Shown here in pieces: positions 34,873-48,358 of a stretch of DNA of 64,000 nt. The translations under genes and the position numbers were made by a program. The notes under the pieces were generated by a model, which was given only the letters and a program-made list of their open reading frames with translations, did not search any database and was not told the DNA's origin. Origin of the DNA: Puccinellia tenuiflora (taxonomy: Eukaryota > Streptophyta > Magnoliopsida > Poales > Poaceae); contig QRDG01000519.1 in assembly GCA_012064385.1 (NCBI GenBank), positions 695,011 through 759,010 on the forward strand. The letters are read 5' to 3'. The first letter of the stretch is position 1. Each line of letters starts with the position of its first letter.

Positions 34873-37133
34873 CTAAAACTCCATCTCGAGCGGAGTTGCT
34901 GGTGCAATGATGTCGAGGCTATCGTCGCTCTCTTCCTTGACGTCGGCGTTTGTCGTAGAAGGCGCCCCGGGGGTGTACGTGGGAGTTGGCGGGGCGGCGG
35001 TGGCGCGGCGGTGCTGGGCAGGAGGCGCTGGTGGAAGCTCGGTGGAGGTGCGGGGCCTGAAGCGAGGAGTGGAGGTGGAACTATGGAACGGGGCGGCTCG
35101 GACAGGAGCGATAACAAGACTCGCCCTAAGCTGATCAAGGGTACTACGGGGGTGAGGGATGGGACGAGGAGGAACAACTCCTGGCGTCCTAGCGGCCTTG
35201 GCGGCAGTGAGGTTGGCACGAAGAACAGACATCTGGAAAAGGGCATCCTACAGAGACTGGTGGAGGGATGTGTACCGGAGAAGGGAGGTGAGCGCAGGGG
35301 TGGTGCCTCGGGGGTTGGGAAAGAGAACATCCCCGTTGCTCAGGTCCAACCTTGGGAAGTAGACGTAGTAGGTGCACACCTTCATGACAGGGTCATGGGT
35401 GCGAAGGAAGACGAGGGTGTCTCCTGAGACCTCCTGGAGGGCGCGGGTCACCAGGTTGGTGATGCCAGAGGAGATGACGTAGGAGGTGTAACATCCCAAA
35501 TTTATAATAAGAATTTAACAAGACCCAAAATTCAGAACCAACAAAAACTTTTTGAAATACTTCACTATTGATTGTGTTTTTCTGTATATTGATCTGTTTG
35601 ACCTTGTGTGACTTGATGTATATGCTTGTTTGACTGGTAAATATCAACCCAAGAATCCAACCAAGATAAAAACATATTAAACTTTGGTGATCATGTTATG
35701 ACAAGAGTAAATTCCATATATCTTTTCCAATCTTATTTTGGCCAAAGTTTATTTCAATGATGTTTGATTTCAGCTACAACTAAAATACCCTTTAGTTGAG
35801 AAAGTAAAAGTATTTCCAAAATTATGTGTTCCCAAAAATATGGAGATCTATATGTTATCTCCTATCTAAAGCCAACCATGATATTTTGCATGTATATGCA
35901 ACTCCCATTTTATAAACCCTGATTTCCACTCCATTTGAAAACAACTCTAGTGGGAAATATATTACCCCACATATTTCCTTTCTCAAACCTTTTTGAAAAC
36001 AATTAAGTTGTGAGTTGAGATATTTCTTAAACCTCATCTTGTCATAATTGAGTGTGATCATTTTTTTTTTAAGATAGTATTGTGAATTATGGAATTGGTG
36101 GTGTGATTAATTCTTGTGGTTTGAATTGTGTGGTCATGGTTGTGAATATGAATATTATTGTGTTTTGATGTGTGTGTTTGCTAAATAAAATTGGGAAGGA
36201 AGGAAAAGAAGCAAAATAAAAACATTAACACATGAAATCATGGGGCAAGTGCCACACCAATTTCTCTAAAATGAGAAATTAATATTTTCTCTTAAAACCA
36301 AAAATCAGTGGGGTGACATAGTGCTCACTCCCACTTTGCTCTAATATTTCTTCCCTCTTCAAATTATAGTTTCAGAATTTAAAAATTACATTTCTATTTC
36401 TCTCTTTAATTTTACCAAATCACAAAATGTGCTATGATGCACTTGTCAATTAATTTCCATCATGGCACCAAAAATCCCAAACACCCATGCTTAATTCCCA
36501 CAGCAATTGCACACTTGCACTTCCTCTTTTTCCTTTGCATTAAAATGCCTAATAGTGGCAAATAGTGCAAAATGGTGCCCCTACCCTATATTCAAATGGC
36601 AGCCCCACACTTGCCCTAATCTTGTCTCTCTCATGTCCAGCACTCACCCAGCACCCCCATCCACGTTCTGGACAATCCCCAAGCAACCCATACCCTACAC
36701 CCTAGCCCTAACCAGCCATGGCATGGACATGTCACCACCATGCCAACTTGTCCCAAACCGGCAGCAAAGCAGCACCCCACCATGTCTAGGAGCTTGCCCG
36801 TGCCACCCTGATGCTCCCCAACTCGACCCCTCGCACCAGGACCCCCTCCCCCGCCCGCAATCGGCGGTGCTCTGCCGGCCGACCGAGTGTCGAACACCCT
36901 GCGTGCACGCACCGCACCGGAGCCACCCCGCCCGACCAGCATCCTCCCGAGCGCGCCCGACCCTGCCCCGACCGCCAGCAGCATGCCCACGCCACCCTTG
37001 CACCCCCAGAGACCGCGCCCGTGCCTCCCTCGCCCTGCACGTCGCCGACCACGGACGGCCGCACGCCGCCCTTGCCGTCCGCACCATGGCCGGACCCCCA
37101 CACCATCCTCTCGCCCCCGAGCCTCTCCACGGC

Positions 37134-37140
37134 TATAAAA
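37134..37140 (+). promoter_or_regulatory. Promoter TATA box of LTR B (5' copy)
   Basis: TATAAAA in CCACGGCTATAAAAGGAACC inside the G+C-rich island. This is a strong plant TATA context and is exactly repeated in the 3' LTR (45391-45397). Transcription from here would place about 4 kb of LTR, including the three-stem module, in the RNA leader. Confidence 0.7.
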
Positions 37141-40101
37141 GGAACCCCACGGCCGAGAGCAAGCACCACACCGCCACTTCCCCTCTCACCCTCGCCTAGG
37201 AGCCACCAGAGGAGGAGCTCGGGAGCTCCATTTCAAGCAGCTCGGCCACCGAGCTGTGCCGCCACTGCGGTGTTTCCCCGGCGACTCCACCGCCACCCAG
37301 CTGCAGCCCCGACCACCCGCAGCTGACCCCGGCCCTCGCCGCCGCCCCTCGCCGCCGGCAGGTAGCCCTCCGGCGAGCCCCGCCCTCTTCCTTCTCTCCC
37401 CGCTCTCTGATCCGTCGGGAGGCAGACGACGGCTGTGCGCCGTCGATCTGGCGATCAACGGCCACAGTGCGTTCCCGCCCGTTTTCGATTTTCTGCTGAA
37501 TCTGCTAAGTGCTGGAATCTGTTTAGAGTAGCCACCTTTGCATGCAATTTCTGAGCAATATAGTCCACCAAAATTTGAGATCTTTGCATGGTTAGAAAGA
37601 ACAAGTTACATAGATTCAGATGCAACTTTTAGATTTCCAAAATAATTAGTCTAGCTTGATGGAAACATGAGGCAAAGTAGCTATGTTCTGTCTGTTTTCA
37701 GAAACTTCTGAAAACAGATTACTGCTTAGGATTTTGATCTGATCATAGTAATTATTCTAGATTTATTTAGATGTTAGCATTGACATGTGATGTTAGTATT
37801 GTTAGAGTACTAACATGACCAAGTGGTGTGACCTCAAAATAAAATTTTATACAGAAGATATAATCTGAGGAAATTGGCTAAGCAATAATTCCCACCACAT
37901 GAAATAACAGAGATAGCCCCTTTTCCCATGCAAATTCCTATTCAACCAGAGGCCTAAAAATAGCAAACTAAAATGTTGTAGCTAATATAACATGCCATCT
38001 TCACATAGATGCAGGCCATGATCCTTGTTGGACATATTTCCCATTTGAAATAAAAATGACAAAGGTGTTAGTTTTAACTGAAAACTCAGAAAGGTTATAT
38101 TGGTACCAACTTTGGGAGATGCTTCCCAGAGATTGGTTTAACCAAAATTATCAAACTAAAATGTTATTAAAAGTATATCAACTAGTGAACCCAATGCCAC
38201 TGGTTTGAATCCATTTGATGTTGTGGTCAAGTCAGAATGAAATTATCAAATCAGCTAGTTGTTAACACTTAAAATGATAAAAACTTCTGTCAGAAATTTG
38301 ATTAGAATTTGAAAACCAATAACTTGAGATCTAAGAATCTAAAAATAGCAAATGAAAATGTTCTGGAAAGCTTATGAAATTATCTAACTAACTAAAGTGG
38401 TTTCACCCCATTTAGATTAATAAATAAATAATGATATTCAAAATGCCACAGAAGGTATAAAATCTAAACTTGTTTGTTTCTAATACTCTACTAATCCAAA
38501 TGAGGTCAAACCAATTTTGTTAGCTCACACTTAAGAAATACTAGCTACCCCTAAAAGGACTTAATTTTTGAATACAATTAACTTGAGTTGTAGCAAAAAC
38601 AAGAAAACCAACATTCTGGATTAAAACATTTATACAGGGAGTTTAATAACTCAAATTGAATTAAATCCAATTGGGTTAGCTTCTACACATCAGTAGCTAT
38701 CCACAGAATTTTAGTTCACATTTTTGTGACCAACAGAACACAAATTATGCAATTAAACATGAAACCATAGTTTCTGCCATAATTGTGACACAATTAAATA
38801 ATGGTTAATTCAATTAAATCGAACTCAAACTGTGTTGCTTTGTGAGTGCAGTAGCTATGTGTGATGTTTGAGATTGGTTGTGATGCTTGATTGAGTAGTT
38901 TGATAATGTATGTATTGCTTGTTTATTCTTAGGTTAGATTATTTCTGTGTAATTAATATGACTACCTTGCTTGATAAACTTGGTTGTCTTAAGTGAGTAC
39001 TAGCTTGAGTATCTAGCAATATCTCTACCATAGCTTGGTAAGATATTTAGAATTAAAGAAAGTAATTAGTGGATTAACTTTTGTCTGAAGTATTTCCTAA
39101 TTGGATAAAGATGCTTCATCACAACTTTAAACATAACTTTTTAACATGAGTAGTGTTGGTGATTGCCAAACTTGATTGTTAAATAATAATCTTCTCTCGT
39201 GATTGTTGTTTGTTAGTATTGCTTGATGTTTGTTAGAGTGTTGTACTGTATGTTGATTATGTTCTTTCCTTTTTACGACGCTAGATGCAAACGCTATCGG
39301 AGTGAACTTTGGAAAGGATTTATTGGATAAGCACCGGAGTTTATTTCTTTGATCAGTAAGGAGAAGTCCAGGGACATTATGCTGAAAACAGGCAAGCTAC
39401 TTCACTGAGCTTGCATTTATATTTATTTACTTTGAGCACCTGAATTAGTCAAAAGTATTAAGGACTTTGAAAACCTTTATACAAATACATGAAAACTATT
39501 TTTGCCACCCTATGTAGAAATATAGAGGAGATATTTAAAACTATAGGATGGGACAAATATGGTTTATTCCAAACTCCTTTTTAAAAGTACCTGGTGATTA
39601 TGACATGCCGAACTATCGGCGTTGAAGTGGAGCAATGGTGAATGGTGATGTTTATGAAAAATTGCACATTGTGTCCTAGTACTATGACGACCAGCCGATA
39701 ATCTGTGCGACCACATCTACCCAAATATGGGAACGGGCATAGTCATATAGTTTGCTCATATTAGTATGGGATACCTCATCGACGGAGATGACTCCGTTAT
39801 GCATGAGGGGAGGGTCATTGCGACCTAACCCCTGACCCGGGTCTCGGCAATCTGATGGATTGAGGGATTGAAGACGCCACCTTTGGGTCGCCGGAGAAAA
39901 CTACGAGTCCTCACATCTAGGTTCCTCGACGGGGGATCCTGTACTAGGTGTCGGAGGAATGATGAATTCGTAAGGGTAGGGTCCTATACTAGCATGAGCA
40001 AAGGACAGGCTATGGTCGGTAGCTCAACTTCGCATACACCTTGTATGGCGGGACGTGGCAGACACGATGAGTTACCGGATGGGTGTGGGAAAAGCGTGCT
40101 A

Positions 40102-40143
40102 CCTCTGCAGAGGGTAAAACTATTCGAATAGCCGAGTCCTCGG
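40102..40143 (+). other. Three-stem module in LTR B (copy 1)
   Basis: CCTCTGCAGAGG (40102-40113), CTATTCGAATAG (40120-40131), CCGAG-TC-CTCGG (40132-40143); all perfect. Compared with LTR A every stem has a changed pair on both arms. Confidence 0.78.
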
Positions 40144-41099
40144 ATATGGACAGTTGGGAGGCTGTACCAGGCCATGTGCAAAGTTTTACAAAGATGTGCA
40201 AGTTTTGGAAAAGTTTAAGAAAAGGAAACAAAAGTGGAGATGCTGTTACCCAACTATACCAAAGAGAGTGGTATGAGTTGTTGGAAAATAAATGGACCAT
40301 GATGAGACATGGTAGGGAAAAAGGAGGAGTTCTGGATAAATAAGCAAAATGGTGATTTTTCGTGAAAAACGTTTTTAAAAAGGGACTTCTTACTTTTTTT
40401 TACAAACATCTATTTTCGGGAAAAACACTTTTAAAAGAAACTCTTTACAAAGACAATTTTATGGGAAAAAGATCTAAAAGCCTTCTTTTCTTTTCCAACA
40501 AAGGCTATAGATGTTTTCGAAAAATATACAAGGGTCACGAAAAGCTATAAAATTCTTCTTGTTTTTTTTCAAATAAAGTTATAGAGTTTTCAAACACAGT
40601 TTTATTAAACAAAAGTCTATCCTTCTCTTTTCAACAAAGATATAGAGGTCTTTTTCAACAGAGATGTAGAGATAGAGTAATAACTAAAAGTGCTATAGGC
40701 AACAACTTAAAATTGGTGCATACTCAGTAGAGGAGTAGTTTGCGAGTACAATTCCCATTGTACTCATAATGGTTTCGTCCCTGGCTATTGTCTTAGCCAG
40801 ATTTTAAAGAAGAGCAGCTTGAAGAAGGAGACGGAACTGACGTCAATGCGAACTAGGGCGCTTCCCAGTCAGTTGCCTGTAGGGTTAAGGCGAATGACTT
40901 GGGCTCCACGCTGTATGGTGATTTTCCGCTGCAAGTACCTATTGAAGAGTATGACTTCAATCAAGTAAGTATATTCCTTCGGTAATTATGGATGTTCCTT
41001 GATTACCAGTTTGATTGTGCTCAGCGACACACTGATCATGGGATCGCTGATGTAGGCACAAGGGTATTTCGGACTGCTAGTCCGGGGTCCCCACAGACT

Positions 41100-41111
41100 T
41101 GGTATCAGAGC
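41100..41111 (+). other. Element B primer-binding site (tRNA-iMet type)
   Basis: TGGTATCAGAGC four bases after the LTR end. Confidence 0.9.
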
Positions 41112-41818
41112 AATCCTGACTGTAGGAGACCTTAGTTAGCATGGACGTTAGTTAGGAAAGCAAATACTTTTGTTAAAAAAATATATTTCTACCAAAATAA
41201 TTTTTATCTAGAGAAGTCTAAAAATGGCTTCGCTCTTCTCATCTTCTCAAATATTTCAAAGTCTTACCCCTCTATTTTAAGATTTTCAAAGGCATTCTTC
41301 TATTATCTTACCTTCATTCAAAACCTACATACCTACTCGACGATGAACCCAAGTGAGACCTAACTGACCAGTAGCCAGAAGGAGAAGAAGGTTCCATCCC
41401 AAATCCTCGACATTCAACATCAAGGTGATTGATTTGCCAAGATCGTCAATGTCAACAAAGCAAGAGACTTCCGAAGACCTCAGCTCAACATCAACAATTC
41501 TACTCAAGTTGCAACTTCGACGATCTAAATTTCTCCAGCAGAAGACTAAGGCGATAAAATGAAGACTTCACCAACCATGTTTACCCACGACCCATAGGAA
41601 AACTTATGATAGGAACTTTGGTTACCCCGACTACCACGAGTATTAGGTGTCCAGTGGTACTAAAGGTACCTTGTGCATCGTTGGTTGTAAGTTCTCTGCT
41701 GGTGTTTTGATTCTCCTGTGTGTTTTGCAAATCACGCCTAGTTAACAAGCCCCTAATGCTTACCTATTAAAAAAAAAAAAAAAAAAATCAGGTATCCTAA
41801 TCACGGTAGTCTTGTTGC

Positions 41819-42664
41819 GTGAAATATATCTATATATATTTTGTTTTAAGTTATCTCTACAAAAATTGGTTTAACTCAATTGCGGCAACCATAGTTCCCC
41901 AGACGGAAATGTCATGGGCGCACCCCTACATCGGTTCCGGTTTTGAAGCAACTCAAGGTCCTCCGATCGAAGCCGCTCCAGGAACCCACTTGACCACCTT
42001 TGAAAGAGAAGAGTCACATGCTTCTAAGATCTGCCCAAGAAAATTAGAGAGGACATCATCGGAAGTCAAAGGAACGGACCCTAAGGCCATAGAACAACGT
42101 CGGTGTTACACTTGCAAAGAACGCGGACATCTGCCTAGGAAATGCCCCCTTAGGTACATCAAAAGGAGAAAACCACCCAAAGGAAAGGCTTGTAGTCAGT
42201 GCGGAAAGGGTGGGCACCAGGCAAGTCAATGCCCCGGCAGTTGCCCAAACTGTTTTCATTTTCATCCCCATGACAAGTGCCCCACCGCTAGCGTCACATG
42301 TTACCTATGTGAAGGAAATGACCATGTTCCGGCTAAGTGTCCTCTGGAGTTCCTAGTAGGTGCAGTGAATGAAGCTCATGAGAAGATTGCTCAAGACGCC
42401 ATCCACGCGCCGACAAGACTGCTCACCCCCAAGGAGCCAGCACCACCCTTAGAAACATATCACCAGTTGTGCCTACGCTCTGGAAGAACCCTTCGTAGGA
42501 AGAAGCCCTACACTATTCAGCAAGCCCCCAAGCTTTCCTACCGAACCCCGCAAGTCCCACAACCCACCTTTCCTAACCACCCAAGCAACTCCAACCGCGT
42601 CAATGTTGTCTGCTTTGAATGCGGCTTCAAAGGTCATTACGCAAGAGAATGCCCCAATCTCTAA
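41819..42664 (+). CDS. Zinc-knuckle protein of element B
   Basis: Open frame of 281 codons; the more likely start is the internal ATG at 41909-41911, giving about 251 residues, because the upstream part is A+T-rich and low in complexity. Counting from 41819, four canonical CX2CX4HX4C knuckles begin at residues 96 (CYTCKERGH), 125 (CSQCGKGGH), 161 (CYLCEGNDH) and 265 (CFECGFKGH). A fifth, variant one (CPNCFHFHPHDKC) begins at 142. The first four are clustered and the last is near the C-terminus. Basic stretches (IKRRKPPKGK, TLRRKKP) favour nucleic-acid binding. There is no capsid core and no pol. In retroelements such knuckles form the nucleocapsid, so packaging of the element's own RNA is a reasonable inference. 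CNBP-like host proteins are an alternative origin. Confidence 0.8.
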   Translation: MKYIYIYFVLSYLYKNWFNSIAATIVPQTEMSWAHPYIGSGFEATQGPPIEAAPGTHLTTFEREESHASKICPRKLERTSSEVKGTDPKAIEQRRCYTCKERGHLPRKCPLRYIKRRKPPKGKACSQCGKGGHQASQCPGSCPNCFHFHPHDKCPTASVTCYLCEGNDHVPAKCPLEFLVGAVNEAHEKIAQDAIHAPTRLLTPKEPAPPLETYHQLCLRSGRTLRRKKPYTIQQAPKLSYRTPQVPQPTFPNHPSNSNRVNVVCFECGFKGHYARECPNL

Positions 42665-43708
42665 GAAACGATTCAGCACCCCTTAGAGAAATGCAGTGTT
42701 TCCATGGCAAAGGAAGGTTAGCACCAAGGAAGATTAGGCCTTTGAAGATCATAAGCCGTCAGGGAGAAGTATGAGTCCTATTTACTTAGCAGTATTCGGG
42801 TTCAATGTAAGGTCCGACTCTTTTAATGAAATCCTTTTTAGACTCCTGAAGGAAAAGAGATGTTAATATGTCTAAACACGAGCCTCACGTTGAAATTACT
42901 GTTGAAATTACAGGTATACCATCACTAACTTAACTTACCAAACTCTAGATTAACGTCTGACCCCAGGTTATGACGGTACTAACTGGCCTTATCTAACCAC
43001 AAATTTTGACAAAAAGAGAGGTGTTATAGAAAGAATCACATATAGTTGGTAGTAAGAAGATCGCCATCATCAAGGCCGAAGTCGATCTACAAGAAGACCC
43101 CAAACGTCGAAACTACCTGCAGTTGACAACACCAACTACCCAACAAGCTGGGAATCGAATAGGAGTTTTAGTGTTCTTCTACTCATTAGAAACCGGAGAT
43201 AGTTGAGTACGCAGACTCGACGCATCCTGAAAACCACGCGTCCCCATCTGCGACCCCGTAAAAAAAAAAAAAAAAAAAAAAATAGTACGAAGTTATATCT
43301 GCACCGACCCCAAGCACCAAGGAGTGACAACCGAGATGAAGATCATCAAGAAGAACAAATGCCTCCAAGTCAACTCCAGCTGCAAACTTCGGCAAGACCG
43401 ATTAGAAAACCCCTTTTTATGGGGGGAAGACCTGCAATGGGTATACAAGAACGTGGTAGTAATTAGTTCCTTGCGCCTCAGCCCTGTAGAAACTGGAAAC
43501 AGCCAACCAAGCCTATCCATCAGCATCGATCGTCAAGTCAATCCTATCATCCAGGATCTGAACCCATCAGGGAAAATTATCGACAAGGAACGACCTCGCA
43601 ACATCAATTTGTCAAGATCTCACCTGGCGACCTCACTGAAGAAGCCACGACCTCGGAAGTATAGCCAGCCCGAAACCCGTGCCCTCGTACTCCCCTGTAC
43701 CCCCGGGC
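42665..43708 (+). other. Element B internal 3' region, no recognised coding
   Basis: One kilobase without a domain I can identify. It contains a poly(A) run of about 22 at 43261-43282, while another of about 19 lies upstream of the zinc protein at 41769-41788. The frame at 43324-43734 is open for 136 codons but has no recognisable motif. Confidence 0.6.
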
Positions 43709-43747
43709 AAATCTCGGGACGAGATTTATTTTAAGGGGGGAAGGATT
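43709..43747 (+). other. Element B hairpin plus polypurine tract
   Basis: Perfect 8-bp stem AAATCTCG-GGA-CGAGATTT (43709-43727), then AAGGGGGGAAGGATT (43733-43747) directly before LTR 2. The inner seven pairs match element A and the outer pair differs on both sides. Confidence 0.85.
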
Positions 43748-45390
43748 TGTAACATCCCAAATTTATAATAAGAATTTAACAAGACCCAAAATTCAGAACC
43801 AACAAAAACTTTTTGAAATACTTCACTATTGATTGTGTTTTTCTGTATATTGATCTGTTTGACCTTGTGTGACTTGATGTATATGCTTGTTTGACTGGTA
43901 AATATCAACCCAAGAATCCAACCAAGATAAAAACATATTAAACTTTGGTGATCATGTTATGACAAGAGTAAATTCCATATATCTTTTCCAATCTTATTTT
44001 GGCCAAAGTTTATTTCAATGATGTTTGATTTCAGCTACAACTAAAATACCCTTTAGTTGAGAAAGTAAAAGTATTTCCAAAATTATGTGTTCCCAAAAAT
44101 ATGGAGATCTATATGTTATCTCCTATCTAAAGCCAACCATGATATTTTGCATGTATATGCAACTCCCATTTTATAAACCCTGATTTCCACTCCATTTGAA
44201 AACAACTCTAGTGGGAAATATATTACCCCACATATTTCCTTTCTCAAACCTTTTTGAAAACAATTAAGTTGTGAGTTGAGATATTTCTTAAACCTCATCT
44301 TGTCATAATTGAGTGTGATCTTTTTTTAAGATAGTATTGTGAATTATGGAATTGGTGGTGTGATTAATTCTTGTGGTTTGAATTGTGTGGTCATGGTTGT
44401 GAATATGAATATTATTGTGTTTTGATGTGTGTGTTTGCTAAATAAAATTGGGAAGGAAGGAAAAGAAGCAAAATAAAAACATTAACACATGAAATCATGG
44501 GGCAAGTGCCACACCAATTTCTCTAAAATGAGAAATTAATATTTTCTCTTAAAACCAAAAATCAGTGGGGTGACATAGTGCTCACTCCCACTTTGCTCTA
44601 ATATTTCTTCCCTCTTCAAATTATAGTTTCAGAATTTAAAAATTACATTTCTATTTCTCTCTTTAATTTTACCAAATCACAAAATGTGCTATGATGCACT
44701 TGTCAATTAATTTCCATCATGGCACCAAAAATCCCAAACACCCATGCTTAATTCCCACAGCAATTGCACACTTGCACTTCCTCTTTTTCCTTTGCATTAA
44801 AATGCCTAATAGTGGGAAATAGTGCAAAATGGTGCCCCTACCCTATATTCAAATGGCAGCCCCACACTTGCCCTAATCTTGTCTCTCTCATGTCCAGCAC
44901 TCACCCAGCACCCCCATCCACGTTCTGGACAATCCCCAAGCAACCCATACCCTACACCCTAGCCCTAACCAGCCATGGCATGGACATGTCACCACCATGC
45001 CAACTTGTCCCAAACCGGCAGCAAAGCAGCACCCCACCATGTCTAGGAGCTTGCCCGTGTCCCCCTGATGCTCCCCAACTCGACCCCTCGCACCAGGACC
45101 CCCTCCCCTGCCCGCAATCGGCGGTGCTCTGCCGGCCGACCGAGTGTCGAACACCCTGCGTGCACGCACCGCACCGGAGCCACCCCGCCCGACCAGCATC
45201 CTCCCGAGCGCGCCCGACCCGGCCCCGACCGCCAGCAGCATGCCCACGCCACCCTTGCACCCCCAGAGACCGCGCCCGTGCCTCCCTCGCCCTGCACGTC
45301 GCCGACCACGGACGGCCGCACGCCGCCCTTGCCGTCCGCACCATGGCCGGACCCCCACACCATCCTCTCGCCCCCGAGCCTCTCCACGGC

Positions 45391-45397
45391 TATAAAA
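45391..45397 (+). promoter_or_regulatory. Promoter TATA box of LTR B (3' copy)
   Basis: Same context as the 5' copy; it would read outward into flanking DNA. Confidence 0.65.
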
Positions 45398-48358
45398 GGA
45401 ACCCCACGGCCGAGAGCAAGCACCACACCGCCACTTCCCCTCTCACCCTCGCCTAGGAGCCACCAGAGGAGGAGCTCGGGAGCTCCATTTCAAGCAGCTC
45501 GGCCACCGAGCCGTGCCGCCACTGCGGTGTTTCCCCGGCGACTCCACCGCCACCCAGCTGCAGCCCCGACCACCCGCAGCCGACCCCGGCCCTCGCCGCC
45601 GCCCCTCGCCGCCGGCAGGTAGCCCTCCGGCGAGCCCCGCCCTCTTCCTTCTCTCCCCGCTCTCTGATCCGTCGGGAGGCAGACGACGGCTGTGCGCCGT
45701 CGATCTGGCGATCAACGGCCACAGTGCGTTCCCGCCCGTTTTCGATTTTCTGCTGAATCTGCTAAGTGCTGGAATCTGTTTAGAGTAGCCACCTTTGCAT
45801 GCAATTTCTGAGCAATATAGTCCACCAAAATTTGAGATCTTTGCATGGTTAGAAAGAACAAGTTACATAGATTCAGATGCAACTTTTAGATTTCCAAAAT
45901 AATTAGTCTAGCTTGATGGAAACATGAGGCAAAGTAGCTATGTTCTGTCTGTTTTCAGAAACTTCTGAAAACAGATTACTGCTTAGGATTTTGATCTGAT
46001 CATAGTAATTATTCTAGATTTATTTAGATGTTAGCATTGACATGTGATGTTAGTATTGTTAGAGTACTAACATGACCAAGTGGTGTGACCTCAAAATAAA
46101 ATTTTATACAGAAGATATAATCTGAGGAAATTGGCTAAGCAATAATTCCCACCACATGAAATAACAGAGATAGCCCCTTTTCCCATGCAAATTCCTATTC
46201 AACCAGAGGCCTAAAAATAGCAAACTAAAATGTTGTAGCTAATATAACATGCCATCTTCACATAGATGCAGGCCATGATCCTTGTTGGACATATTTCCCA
46301 TTTGAAATAAAAATGACAAAGGTGTTAGTTTTAACTGAAAACTCAGAAAGGTTATATTGGTACCAACTTTGGGAGATGCTTCCCAGAGATTGGTTTAACC
46401 AAAATTATCAAACTAAAATGTTATTAAAAGTATATCAACTAGTGAACCCAATGCCACTGGTTTGAATCCATTTGATGTTGTGGTCAAGTCAGAATGAAAT
46501 TATCAAATCAGCTAGTTGTTAACACTTAAAATGATAAAAACTTCTGTCAGAAATTTGATTAGAATTTGAAAACCAATAACTTGAGATCTAAGAATCTAAA
46601 AATATCAAATGAAAATGTTCTGGAAAGCTTATGAAATTATCTAACTAACTAAAGTGGTTTCACCCCATTTAGATTAATAGGTAAATAATGATATTCAAAA
46701 TGCCACAGAAGGTATAAAATCTAAACTTGTTTGTTTCTAATACTCTACTAATCCAAATGAGGTCAAACCAATTTTGTTAGCTCACATTTAAGAAATACTA
46801 GCTACCCCTAAAAGGGCTTAATTTTTGAATACAATTAACTTGAGTTGTAGCAAAAACAAGAAAACCAACATTCTGGATTAACACATTTATACAGGGAGTT
46901 TAGTAACTCAAATTGAATTAAATCCAATTGGGTTAGCTTCTACACATTAGTAGCTATCCATAGAATTTTAGTTCACATTTTTGTGACCAACAGAACACAA
47001 ATTATGCAATTAAACATGAAACCATAGTTTCTGCCATAATTGTGACACAATTAAATAATGGTTAATTCAATTAAATCGAACTCAAATTGTGTTGCTTTGT
47101 GAGTGCAGTAGCTATGTGTGATGTTTGAGATTGGTTGTGATGCTTGATTGAGTAGTTTGATAATGTATGTATTGCTTGTTTATTCTTAGGTTAGATTATT
47201 TCTGTGTAATTAATATGACTACCTTGCTTGATAAACTTGGTTGTCTTAAGTGAGTACTAGCTTGAGTATCTAGCAATATCTCTACCATAGCTTGGTAAGA
47301 TATTTAGAATTAAAGAAAGTAATTAGTGGATTAACTTTTGTCTGAAGTATTTCCTAATTGGATAAAGATGCTTCATCACAACTTTAAACATAACTTTTTA
47401 ACATGAGTAGTGTTGGTGATTGCCAAACTTGATTGTTAAATAATAATCTTCTCTCGTGATTGTTGTTTGTTAGTATTGCTTGATGTTTGTTAGAGTGTTG
47501 TACTGTATGTTGATTATGTTCTTTCCTTTTTACGACGCTAGATGCAAACGCTATCGGAGTGAACTTTGGAAAGGATTTATTGGATAAGCACCGGAGTTTA
47601 TTTCTTTGATCAGTAAGGAGAAGTCCAGGGACATTATGCTGAAAACAGGCAAGCTACTTCACTGAGCTTGCATTTATATTTATTTACTTTGAGCACCTGA
47701 ATTAGTCAAAAGTATTAAGGACTTTGAAAACCTTTATACAAATACATGAAAACTATTTTTGCCACCCTATGTAGAAATATAGAGGAGATATTTAAAACTA
47801 TAGGATGGGACAAATATGGTTTATTCCAAACTCCTTTTTAAAAGTACCTGGTGATTATGACATGCCGAACTATCGACGTTGAAGTGGAGCAATGGTGAAT
47901 GGTGATGTTTATGAAAAATTGCACATTGTGTCCTAGTACTATGACGACCAGCCGATAATCTGTGCGACCACATCTACCCAAATATGGGAACGGGCATAGT
48001 CATATAGTTTGCTCATATTAGTATGGGATACCTCATCGACGGAGATGACTCCGTTATGCATGAGGGGAGGGTCATTGCGACCTAACCCCTGACCCGGGTC
48101 TCGGCAATCTGATGGATTGAGGGATTGAAGACGCCACCTTTGGGTCGCCGGAGAAAACTACGAGTCCTCACATCTAGGTTCCTCGACGGGGGATCCTGTA
48201 CTAGGTGTCGGAGGAATGATGAATTCGTAAGGGTAGGGTCCTATACTAGCATGAGCAAAGGACAGGCTATGGTCGGTAGCTCAACTTCGCATACACCTTG
48301 TATGGCGGGACGTGGCAGACACGATGAGTTACCGGATGGGTGTGGGAAAAGCGTGCTA

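Larger units (their letters stand above)
35487..41095 (+). repeat. Element B 5' LTR
   Basis: 5609 bp. A+T-rich 1.1 kb, then a G+C-rich island (36640-37470) with a TATA box, then 3 kb of A+T-rich sequence, the three-stem module at 40102-40143 and the end GGTCCCCACA. Confidence 0.95.

Noticed and set aside
36686..36712. Telomere-like CCCTAAC strings
   Set aside because: Only irregular CCCTA/CCCTAA words over less than 30 bases; no 7-bp period.
36507..37199. 230-codon plus-strand frame in LTR B (also 44764-45456)
   Set aside because: Falls in the G+C island of an LTR, starts in A+T-rich DNA without gene signals and overlaps the TATA box; both copies are simply LTR duplicates.
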